From Acetobacteraceae bacterium (lineage in GTDB: Bacteria > Pseudomonadota > Alphaproteobacteria > Acetobacterales > Acetobacteraceae), in contig JADGHI010000314.1 in the NCBI GenBank assembly GCA_019689515.1, positions 1 to 5,214 on the forward strand: a stretch of DNA of 5,214 bases, read 5' to 3'. The stretch's first letter is position 1. Each line of letters begins with the position of its first letter. Shown here piece after piece: positions 1 through 5,214 of the stretch. Under the pieces are notes generated by a model. That model was not told the origin of the DNA and ran no database searches. It saw nothing but the letters and a program-made list of their open reading frames with translations. Made by a program: the position numbers and the translations under genes.

Positions 1-2
1 CA

Positions 3-884
3 CTGCGGATGATCGTCCCCTACCCGCCCGGCGGCGTGACCGACATCATGGGCCGCCTGATCGCCGAGCCGATGGGCAAGCATCTCGGCCAGCCTGTGGT
101 GGTCGAGAACCGGCCCGGCGCCGGCGGCAACATCGGCGCCATCGCCGCCGCGCAGGCCGAACCGGACGGATACACGCTGTTCCTCGGCACCATGGCCACG
201 CACGGCGTCAATCCGGTGATCTATCCCGATGCGCGGCTCGATCCGGTGCGCGACTTCGTCGGCGTCGGGATGATGGCCGACATGCCGAACGTGCTCTCCT
301 GCAACCCGCGCCGGTACGACGCCACCTCCGTCGCGCAGGTGATCGAGCGCGCGAAGCGCCGGCCGGGCGAGCTGCTCTTCGGCTCGGTCGGCAACGGCTC
401 CTCCTCGCACCTCTCGCAGGCGATGTTCGTCCGCATGGCCGGGATCGAGGTGACGCACGTGCCCTATCGCGGATCCTCCCCGGCCATAGCGGCGATGCTC
501 GCCGGCGACCTCGACCTGCTGTTCGACGCCTCGGCCACCTCCACCTCGCACATCCGCGCGGGCTCCATGCGCGCGCTGGCGGTCACGACCAACCGGCGCC
601 TCTCCTCGCTGCCCGATGTGCCGACCATGGAGGAGGCGGGCGTGCCGGGCTACCACCTCAGCGTCTGGAACGGCGTCTTCACCCAGTCGCGCGTGCCGGC
701 GCCGGTGCTGGAGAAGCTGCAGGCCGCCTTCAACGCCTCGATGGACGAGGCGATGTTGCAGCGGCTGCGCGCCAACCATGTGGAGCCGCTGATCATCCCC
801 TCCGCCGACCTCCAGCGCTGGCTCCGCGAGGACCAGGCGCGCTGGATGCGGATCGCGCGCGAGGTCGGCCTGCGGGTGGATTGA
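3..884 (+). CDS. Bug/TctC-family tripartite tricarboxylate transporter substrate-binding protein (5' partial)
   Basis: Extracytoplasmic solute receptor of the Bug (TctC) family, which captures small carboxylates or related anions in the periplasm. Numbering is from the Met at base 9. The family signatures appear in order: PYPPGGVTD (residues 4-12, ligand-loop Asp12), VENRPGAGGN (32-41), DGYTLFLGT (53-61), GSVGNGSSSHL (125-135), THVPYRGSSPA (149-159), MRALAVTTNRR (187-197) and LPDVPTMEEAG (201-211). That Met is not the true start: the open frame continues to the left edge (Leu-Arg precede it), and family members carry an export signal peptide plus a few residues before this beta strand, so roughly 30-40 residues lie outside the window. 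The stop overlaps the next gene's ATG by one base. No TctA/TctB membrane subunits are visible, which is common for orphan Bug proteins. Family assignment is firm; the ligand cannot be predicted. Confidence 0.93.
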   Translation: MRMIVPYPPGGVTDIMGRLIAEPMGKHLGQPVVVENRPGAGGNIGAIAAAQAEPDGYTLFLGTMATHGVNPVIYPDARLDPVRDFVGVGMMADMPNVLSCNPRRYDATSVAQVIERAKRRPGELLFGSVGNGSSSHLSQAMFVRMAGIEVTHVPYRGSSPAIAAMLAGDLDLLFDASATSTSHIRAGSMRALAVTTNRRLSSLPDVPTMEEAGVPGYHLSVWNGVFTQSRVPAPVLEKLQAAFNASMDEAMLQRLRANHVEPLIIPSADLQRWLREDQARWMRIAREVGLRVD

Positions 885-1513
885 TGACGCCCGAGGCGCT
901 CCAGCACCTCCGCCGCGACGCCGTCCTCAAGCGGGTGATCCGCGCCATCGGCCCCTGCACGCTCAAGCCCGTGCGGCGCGAGCCTTACGAGGCGCTGGTG
1001 CGCGCCATCGCGCACCAGCAGGTGCACGGCCGCGCGGCGGAGGCGATCCTCGGGCGCTTCCTCGCCCTCTATCCGGAACAGGCCTTCCCCACGCCCGAGC
1101 AGGTGCTGGCGACCGAGGTCGCCACCCTCCGCGCCTGCGGCTTCTCGGCGAGCAAGGTCGCGGCGATCCGCGACATCGCCGAGAAGGCCGCGGCGGGCGT
1201 CGTGCCCACGCGCCGCGGCGCCGCCCGCCTCTCGGACGAGCAGCTCATCGAGCGCCTCGTCACCATCCGCGGCGTCGGGCGCTGGACGGTGGAGATGCTG
1301 CTGATCTTCACCCTCGGCCGGCCGGACGTGCTCCCGGTGGACGATTTCGGCGTGCGGGAGGGCTGGCGCGTCGCCGCCGGTCTCGAGGAGCAGCCGAAGC
1401 CGCGTGCCCTCGCCGCGATCGGGGAGGCCTGGGCGCCCTACCGCACCACCGCCGCCTGGTATCTCTGGCGCGCCGCGGAGGCCGCGAAGCGCAGCGCCTA
1501 CAAGACGCAATAG
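884..1513 (+). CDS. DNA-3-methyladenine glycosylase II family protein (AlkA-like, HhH-GPD)
   Basis: Base-excision-repair glycosylase predicted to remove alkylated purines such as 3-methyladenine from DNA in the cytoplasm. The 209-residue protein is a compact HhH-GPD domain: an early helix with AIAHQQVHGRAAE (residues 41-53, matching the family's QQ-x-x-x-x-AA helix), ACGFSASKVAAIRD (84-97), and the helix-hairpin-helix LVTIRGVGRWTVEMLL (125-140), followed by LPVDDFGVREG (150-160). Asp154, the second Asp of that motif, aligns with the catalytic Asp238 of E. coli AlkA. It lacks the extra N-terminal domain of E. coli AlkA (282 aa), as do many short bacterial homologues, and there is no Cys cluster for an Fe-S site. 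The ATG at 884 is chosen because it overlaps the upstream TGA (TGATG), implying translational coupling; a TTG immediately before it at 881 is a possible alternative start. A purine-rich GGTGGA lies just upstream. Confidence 0.92.
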   Translation: MTPEALQHLRRDAVLKRVIRAIGPCTLKPVRREPYEALVRAIAHQQVHGRAAEAILGRFLALYPEQAFPTPEQVLATEVATLRACGFSASKVAAIRDIAEKAAAGVVPTRRGAARLSDEQLIERLVTIRGVGRWTVEMLLIFTLGRPDVLPVDDFGVREGWRVAAGLEEQPKPRALAAIGEAWAPYRTTAAWYLWRAAEAAKRSAYKTQ

Positions 1514-1529
1514 GAAGCGCGCGCGCTCA
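1514..1529. other. Convergent intergenic junction with a (GC)5 palindrome
   Basis: Only 13 bp separate the glycosylase TAG from the hydrolase TGA on the opposite strand. They hold AGCGCGCGCGCT (1516-1527), a perfect 12-base self-complementary alternating run whose last base is part of the hydrolase stop codon. It has no loop of usable size and no T tract on either strand, so it is not a convincing intrinsic terminator. Either termination is Rho-dependent or the two transcripts overlap. Confidence 0.5.
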
Positions 1530-2297
1530 GGCCGCGAGGAAGCGCTCGACCAGCGCCAGGAAGCCGGCGGGGTTCTCCGAGTGCAGCCAATGCCCGGCCT
1601 TCGGCACGGTGGCGAACTCCACGGCCGGGAACAGCGCGCGGAAGCGGGCGTGGTATTCCGGCAGGACGTAGTCCGAGTGCTCGCCGGCTAGCACCAGCAC
1701 CGGTCCGTCGTAGTGCGCGCCCTCCGGCATGCCGTCGAACCCCTCGATCTCCGGCATCGCCGCCGCGATCTCCGCGAGGCCGAGGCGCCAGTGCGGCGGG
1801 TCCGTCTCGAAGCGCAGGTTCTGCAGCAGGAAGCCACGGACCACCGCGTCCGGCACTGCGGACGCAAGCGCCGCGTCGGCCTCGCGCCGCGTCAGGTCGG
1901 AGCGCAGCGGCACGGCGCGCATCGCCGCCACGTAGCCGCGCAGGCGCGGCGGGTAGCGCACCGGCGAGACATCGGCGACGATCAGCCGCGCCACCGCCTC
2001 CGGCCGGGTCAGCGCCAGCGCCATCGCCGCCTTGCCGCCCATCGAGTGCCCGAGCACCGCCGCCGGCAGCGCGCCTGCTGCTTCCAGCGTCTCCGCCACA
2101 TCGGCCGCCATCGTCGGGTAGTCCATCCCCGCCGCGTGCGGCGAGGCGCCGTGGTTGCGCATGTCGAGCGCCAGCACGCGGTGCCCCGACGCGGCGAGCG
2201 CCCTCTGCACCCGGCCGAAATTCTGCGCCGCGCCGAACAGCCCGTGCAGCAGCGCCACCGGCGGCCCCTCCCCCATCTCGATCAGGTTCAGCCGCAT
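1527..2297 (-). CDS. Alpha/beta-fold hydrolase, YbfF/ABHD11-type esterase
   Basis: Cytoplasmic serine hydrolase of the alpha/beta fold, 256 aa, a full-length single domain. Visible features are the oxyanion-hole strand and loop LLHGLFGAAQNF (residues 16-27), the DMRNHGASP segment (45-53) and the nucleophile elbow GHSMGGK (83-89) with Ser85. The catalytic His236 lies in KAGHWLH. The acid is either Asp109 in VADVSP, 24 residues after the Ser as I recall for E. coli YbfF, or Asp209 in GEHSDY, at the more usual position after strand 6. The HGLFG-x-x-x-NF and DxRNHG-x-SP motifs are typical of the YbfF/ABHD11 group, whose members hydrolyse short acyl esters or thioesters; the natural substrate here is unknown. 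It is last in a four-gene minus-strand series, 21 bp after the transporter stop, with a good Shine-Dalgarno. It has no signal peptide. The fold is certain; the subfamily is likely. Confidence 0.92.
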   Translation of the reverse strand: MRLNLIEMGEGPPVALLHGLFGAAQNFGRVQRALAASGHRVLALDMRNHGASPHAAGMDYPTMAADVAETLEAAGALPAAVLGHSMGGKAAMALALTRPEAVARLIVADVSPVRYPPRLRGYVAAMRAVPLRSDLTRREADAALASAVPDAVVRGFLLQNLRFETDPPHWRLGLAEIAAAMPEIEGFDGMPEGAHYDGPVLVLAGEHSDYVLPEYHARFRALFPAVEFATVPKAGHWLHSENPAGFLALVERFLAA

Positions 2298-2301
2298 CGC
2301 T

Positions 2302-2307
2302 TCCCTC
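2302..2307 (-). promoter_or_regulatory. Ribosome binding site of the alpha/beta hydrolase gene
   Basis: On the minus strand GAGGGA lies four bases before the ATG at 2297 and falls wholly in the 21-bp gap after the transporter stop. Together with the family-typical N-terminus (MRLNL) it fixes the start of the hydrolase gene. Confidence 0.6.
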
Positions 2308-2318
2308 GTCTGTCCTCT

Positions 2319-3179
2319 TCAGCCCCGCGCCGCCAGCACCACGCCGGCGACGATCAACGCGCCTCCGACCAGCATGTCCCACCCCACCGGCTCGCCAAGC
2401 CAGAGTGCCGCGAGGATCACGCCGACCGCCGGGACCAGCAGGAAGCCGACCGAGCTGACCGCGCCCGGCAGGCGGCGGCCGACCTCGATCACGCACCAGG
2501 TCCCGATCGGCGCCGCGACGGCGCCGACGGCCAGCATGTGCGGCCAGGCCGCCATCGGGATGCCGCCCTGCGGCTCCACCACCAGCGCCAGTGGCGCAAG
2601 GACCAGGGTGCCGATACCGAAGCACCAGGGGAGCAGTTCGAGCATCGGCCGGCGCGGCGGCCAGCGGCGCGTGGCGATGATGGCGACGCTCCAGAGCAGC
2701 GCCGCGAGCATCAGCATCCCGTGCCCGAGCAGCTCCGATGCTGCGGTCCAGTCCACCGCCCAGGGCCCGGCCAGCACGGCAACACCGGCGAGGCCGAAAG
2801 CCGCAGCGACCCAGCGCCGCGCCGAGACCCGCTCGCCCAGGACGATCATGGAGAGCGGGATCAGCCAGTAGCTGACGACATTCGCCAGCACCGCCGTCCG
2901 CCCGGCCGACACCACCCTCAGCGCGAGATGCGCCAGCGCGAAGAAGCCGCCGATCTGGAACAGGCCGATCGCCAGCACGACCCGCCAGTCCTGCCGTACC
3001 GGCAGCCGCAGCCTCCCGAGCGCGGCGAGCAGCACCGACGCCACCAGCGCTGCGAGTCCGGCGCGCGAGACGGCGAACCACACCGGCGTCGCGCCGGCGG
3101 CGATGGCAGCCTTGGTAACGGGCCAGGTGCCGCCGAACAGCACCACCGCCACGCCGAGCAGCGTGAAGGCGGAGCTCAT
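2319..3179 (-). CDS. EamA/DMT-family transporter (ten-helix inner-membrane permease)
   Basis: Inner-membrane permease of the drug/metabolite transporter superfamily, whose EamA (RhaT/YdcZ-like) members usually export amino acids, metabolites or toxic compounds. At 286 aa it has the normal length, with two EamA repeats at about residues 5-138 and 153-284. Hydrophobic segments dominate. The first helix carries the family-like FGGTWPVTKAAI (15-26). Each repeat ends in the characteristic motif before its last helix: LGERVSARRW (114-123) in the first and LGEPVGWDML (261-270) in the second. The start at 3179 gives MSSAFTLLG, going straight into helix 1; the open frame extends 38 codons further upstream but is hydrophilic, low in complexity and overlaps the preceding gene. 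The gene lies 40 bp after the SAF-dehydrogenase stop and 21 bp before the hydrolase. The substrate cannot be predicted from sequence. Confidence 0.92.
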   Translation of the reverse strand: MSSAFTLLGVAVVLFGGTWPVTKAAIAAGATPVWFAVSRAGLAALVASVLLAALGRLRLPVRQDWRVVLAIGLFQIGGFFALAHLALRVVSAGRTAVLANVVSYWLIPLSMIVLGERVSARRWVAAAFGLAGVAVLAGPWAVDWTAASELLGHGMLMLAALLWSVAIIATRRWPPRRPMLELLPWCFGIGTLVLAPLALVVEPQGGIPMAAWPHMLAVGAVAAPIGTWCVIEVGRRLPGAVSSVGFLLVPAVGVILAALWLGEPVGWDMLVGGALIVAGVVLAARG

Positions 3180-3219
3180 TCGGGCCGGCGGCGCCGTCCC
3201 CTCTTCGCGTGAGCCCCGG

Positions 3220-4557
3220 TCAGGCGAAGCCGGCCTCCATCTCCGCGCGGATCCGCACCGGCTCGGAGGCGGGGTCGAGCGCGACATCGGCACGCGTGAC
3301 GATCGCCCCCTCCGCCACGTCGCGCAGCAGCCGGACGTGATGCGCCAGGCCGATCGGCAGGGCGCCCATGGCGCGCGAGCGCGCCGCCGGGACGCATTTG
3401 CCCCAGACCGTCGCGCCGCCTTCCCCGTCCAGCATCTCGCCGGCCTTCAGCGCGCGCTTGGCGACCGCCACGACGTCGGCGCGCCATGCCTCGGTGCTGC
3501 CGGTCGGCTCGCGCCGCAGCGCGGCGGAGGCGACGGAGACGCCGAGCTCCAGCCCGATGAAGTGGTAGGGCCGCCAGAGCGCGGCGTAGCGCCCCGATTC
3601 GTCGGTCGCGACGCCGTATTCGGAGAAGCAGCGGCGGGCGTACTCCGTCTCGCCCTCGAAGACCGCATAGACGCCCCAGCGCAGGTCGTCCGGGATCGCC
3701 GCGCCGTCGCGCCGCAGCGAGGAGACCACCTCGACCATGCCCTTGCGCGCCAGGACGCCGCCCTCGTCCCGCGGCCGCAGCACGCGGGGCAGCTCGGAGG
3801 TGCCGGCGGGCGGGAAGAGCAGCCCGTCCTCCGGCGGGGCAAGGCCGGTGGCGTTGGCGATCGCCGCCATCTCGATCCCCGACTTCGTGCCGTCGAGGAA
3901 GGAGTTGAACATCTGCGGGTTCATCCCACCCGCCCGCGCCTGCGCCTCGGTCAGTCCGTAGTGATCCCAGACGGTGGCCGGCGTGGAAGCATGGAAATGT
4001 GGCAGGTATTTCGTGCCCTTGCCGGCGGCGACCACCGGGAAGCCCGCGGCGCGGAGCGTGTCCACGAGTTCGCAGACCAGGGCCGGCTGGTCGCCATAGG
4101 CCATGGAATAGACGACGCCCGCCTTCGTCGCCTCGCGCGCCAGCAGCGGGCCGGCGAGCACGTCGGCCTCCACGTTCACCATGACCACGTGCTTGCCGTG
4201 GGCGATGGCATGGCGCGCATGGCGCAGCCCGGCCGCCGGGTCGCCGGTGCACTCCACCACCACCTCGACGCGCGGATCGGCGATCAGGGCCATCGCGTCC
4301 TCGGTGAGGTGGGTGGCGCCGCTGCGCGCCGCCTCGTCAAGGCTCGCCGCGGCGTAGGACTCCGCGGGCCAGTGCACGCCCGCTAGCCGCTCGCGCGCCC
4401 GCGGCAGGGACAGGTCCGTGATGCCGAGCACATGCAGCCCCGGTGTTGCGCGCGCCTGATGCAGGAACATCGCGCCGAACTTGCCGGCACCGATCTGCGC
4501 GACGCGGACCGGCCGGCCCTCGGCGGCACGCCGGAGCAGCATGCGGTGGAGATTCAT
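3220..4557 (-). CDS. Homoserine-dehydrogenase-like NAD(P)-dependent oxidoreductase with C-terminal SAF domain (COG4091 type)
   Basis: Predicted cytoplasmic oxidoreductase of 445 aa from the group described as homoserine-dehydrogenase-like with a C-terminal SAF domain. The N-terminal Rossmann fold starts with VRVAQIGAGKFGAMF (residues 17-31; glycine loop GAGKFG), has an acidic residue after strand 2 (GITDLS, 45-50) and continues with VEVVVECTGDPAAG (97-110). The middle domain includes AYGDQPAL (153-160) and GKGTKYLPHFHAS (179-191). The last 80 or so residues, from AKRALKAGEMLDGEGG (366-381), look like a SAF fold, which is why homologues are sometimes misnamed FlgA. The substrate is unknown; the usual ANK motif of homoserine dehydrogenase reads VNVE here (127-130), so true homoserine dehydrogenase activity is doubtful. 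The start at 4557 (MNLHRMLLRRAAEGRPVRV) matches the family N-terminus as I know it; the frame stays open for 23 Arg/Ser-rich codons upstream that overlap the preceding gene. The Shine-Dalgarno is weak. Confidence 0.88.
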   Translation of the reverse strand: MNLHRMLLRRAAEGRPVRVAQIGAGKFGAMFLHQARATPGLHVLGITDLSLPRARERLAGVHWPAESYAAASLDEAARSGATHLTEDAMALIADPRVEVVVECTGDPAAGLRHARHAIAHGKHVVMVNVEADVLAGPLLAREATKAGVVYSMAYGDQPALVCELVDTLRAAGFPVVAAGKGTKYLPHFHASTPATVWDHYGLTEAQARAGGMNPQMFNSFLDGTKSGIEMAAIANATGLAPPEDGLLFPPAGTSELPRVLRPRDEGGVLARKGMVEVVSSLRRDGAAIPDDLRWGVYAVFEGETEYARRCFSEYGVATDESGRYAALWRPYHFIGLELGVSVASAALRREPTGSTEAWRADVVAVAKRALKAGEMLDGEGGATVWGKCVPAARSRAMGALPIGLAHHVRLLRDVAEGAIVTRADVALDPASEPVRIRAEMEAGFA

Positions 4558-4585
4558 CCCGGGTCGCCCGGGCCGAAGCCGCGCC

Positions 4586-5214
4586 TCACTGCGCGACCTC
4601 GAGCATGATCTTGCCGATATGCGCACTGCTCTCCATCAGCGCGTGCGCCTTGGCCGCCTCGCGGAGCGGGAAGACGGCGTGGATCACCGGCCCGGCGCGG
4701 CCCTCGTCCAGGATCGGCCAGACCTTCGTCTCCAGCGCCGTCGCGATCTCGCCCTTCTGCTCGGTCGTGCGCGGCCGCATGGTGCTGCCCGTCACCGTCA
4801 GGCGACGCAGCATGATCGGGCGCAGATCCACCTTCTCCGCCTGGTACCCGCCGAGGAAGGCGATCAGCACCAGCCGCCCGTCCCAGCCGAGGCAGCGCAG
4901 GTTGCGCTGGAAATACGCCGCGCCGACCATGTCCAGCACGACATCCACCCCGCGCCCTCCGGTGAGCTTCTTCACCTCCTCCACGAAGTCCTGCTCGCGG
5001 TAGTTGAAGGCCGCGTCGGCGCCGAGCTTCAGGCAGGCCTCGACCTTCTCCGCGCTCCCCGCGGTGACGAAGACCTTCGCGCCGAATTCCTTCGCCAGCT
5101 GGATCGCGGTGACGCCGATGCCGGAGGTGCCGCCATGCACCAGCACCGTCTCGCCGGAGGCGAGCCGGCCATGACCGAAGAGGTTCGCCCAGACGGTGAA
5201 GTAGGTCTCCGGCA
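4586..5214 (-). CDS. NAD(P)H:quinone oxidoreductase, PIG3/zeta-crystallin type (N-terminus beyond the window)
   Basis: C-terminal 208 residues of a zinc-independent medium-chain dehydrogenase/reductase, expected to use NADPH to reduce quinones or similar alpha,beta-unsaturated carbonyls in the cytoplasm. Numbering runs from the first complete codon at the right edge. PETYFTVWANLF (1-12) is the helix typical of PIG3 (TP53I3)-like proteins. The nucleotide-binding loop is LVHGGTSGIGVTAIQLAK (24-41), followed by TAGSAEK (50-56), where Ser53 and Lys56 are placed to bind the NADPH 2'-phosphate. DVVLDMVG (90-97), GRLVLIAFLGG (112-122) and TGSTMRPR (141-148) are further family signatures, and the protein ends HIGKIMLEVAQ. 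No zinc-ligand cluster is seen in the visible part. Family length is about 325 aa, so roughly 115 residues are missing. The frame is open from the GTG at 5146 to the edge, so that GTG is internal. The stop is 28 bp before the SAF-dehydrogenase gene. Confidence 0.94.
   Translation of the reverse strand, partial: PETYFTVWANLFGHGRLASGETVLVHGGTSGIGVTAIQLAKEFGAKVFVTAGSAEKVEACLKLGADAAFNYREQDFVEEVKKLTGGRGVDVVLDMVGAAYFQRNLRCLGWDGRLVLIAFLGGYQAEKVDLRPIMLRRLTVTGSTMRPRTTEQKGEIATALETKVWPILDEGRAGPVIHAVFPLREAAKAHALMESSAHIGKIMLEVAQ

Noticed and set aside
650..1510. Open frame of 286 codons on the minus strand opposite the glycosylase gene
   Set aside because: Antisense to a gene with clear HhH-GPD motifs; its composition is Arg/Gly/Ala/Leu/Asp repetition without a fold signature.
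1516..1527. Possible bidirectional terminator in the convergent gap
   Set aside because: The (GC)5 palindrome has no loop and no adjacent T run on either strand, so it fits an intrinsic terminator poorly.
1498..3081. Open frame of 527 codons on the minus strand spanning the hydrolase and transporter genes
   Set aside because: It is an Arg/Ala/Gly-rich translation in a shifted frame with no recognisable domain; both regions are explained by well-matched families in other frames. GC-rich DNA has few chance stop codons.
1713..3212. Open frame of 499 codons on the plus strand opposite the hydrolase and transporter genes
   Set aside because: The product is low-complexity, rich in Arg, His, Gln and Pro, with no domain, and runs antisense to two well-supported genes; a codon-bias artefact.
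3180..3293. N-terminal extension of 38 codons on the transporter gene
   Set aside because: It is hydrophilic, Arg/Ser/Pro-rich and overlaps the end of the upstream gene by 74 bases; EamA proteins begin directly at helix 1, as MSSAFTLLG does.
3176..4252. Open frame of 358 codons on the minus strand in another frame of the SAF-dehydrogenase gene
   Set aside because: Same strand but a shifted frame, with Arg/Gly-rich sequence and no family resemblance.
3103..4386. Open frame of 427 codons on the plus strand opposite the SAF-dehydrogenase gene
   Set aside because: Arg/Gly/His-rich with no recognisable family and no supporting context; it mirrors the high GC of the real gene.
4558..4626. N-terminal extension of 23 codons on the SAF-dehydrogenase gene
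   Set aside because: Arg/Ser-rich and overlapping the quinone reductase coding region; the family N-terminus corresponds to MNLHRMLL at 4557.
1..5214. tRNA, rRNA, CRISPR arrays, insertion sequences, toxin-antitoxin or defence genes
   Set aside because: Nothing of the kind was seen by eye; nearly every base is accounted for by six ordinary protein genes with gaps of at most 40 bp.

Overview
The window is a GC-rich (roughly 70% by eye), gene-dense piece of bacterial chromosome. Strong G/C bias at third codon positions, a Bug-type tripartite tricarboxylate transporter binding protein and a SAF-domain homoserine-dehydrogenase-like protein suggest a proteobacterium. An alphaproteobacterium of the Acetobacteraceae/Roseomonas type is my best guess, but this is inference and no 16S or other marker gene is present.

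Plus strand, left part: the window opens inside a Bug/TctC-family periplasmic solute-binding protein gene (3-884; its start and signal peptide lie upstream). Its TGA stop overlaps by one base the ATG of a compact AlkA-like DNA-3-methyladenine glycosylase gene (884-1513).

Minus strand, the rest: four genes run leftward and converge on the glycosylase gene, with only 13 bp between the two stop codons. In order of transcription they are a PIG3-type NADPH:quinone oxidoreductase (4586 to beyond 5214, N-terminus cut by the window edge), a homoserine-dehydrogenase-like oxidoreductase with a C-terminal SAF domain (3220-4557), an EamA/DMT-family ten-helix transporter (2319-3179), and a YbfF/ABHD11-type alpha/beta hydrolase (1527-2297). 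The gaps between them are 28, 40 and 21 bp, so they look like one operon whose promoter lies to the right of the window.

How they work together is not obvious. Two NAD(P)-dependent oxidoreductases, an exporter-type permease and an esterase could serve one small-molecule pathway, but no substrate can be read from the sequence, and a housekeeping string of unrelated genes is equally plausible. I see no RNA genes, mobile elements, CRISPR arrays, long repeats or convincing terminators, and no intergenic stretch longer than 40 bp. I found no clear novel system. The item most worth following is the SAF-domain dehydrogenase, whose family has no substrate that I know of, together with its operon partners.
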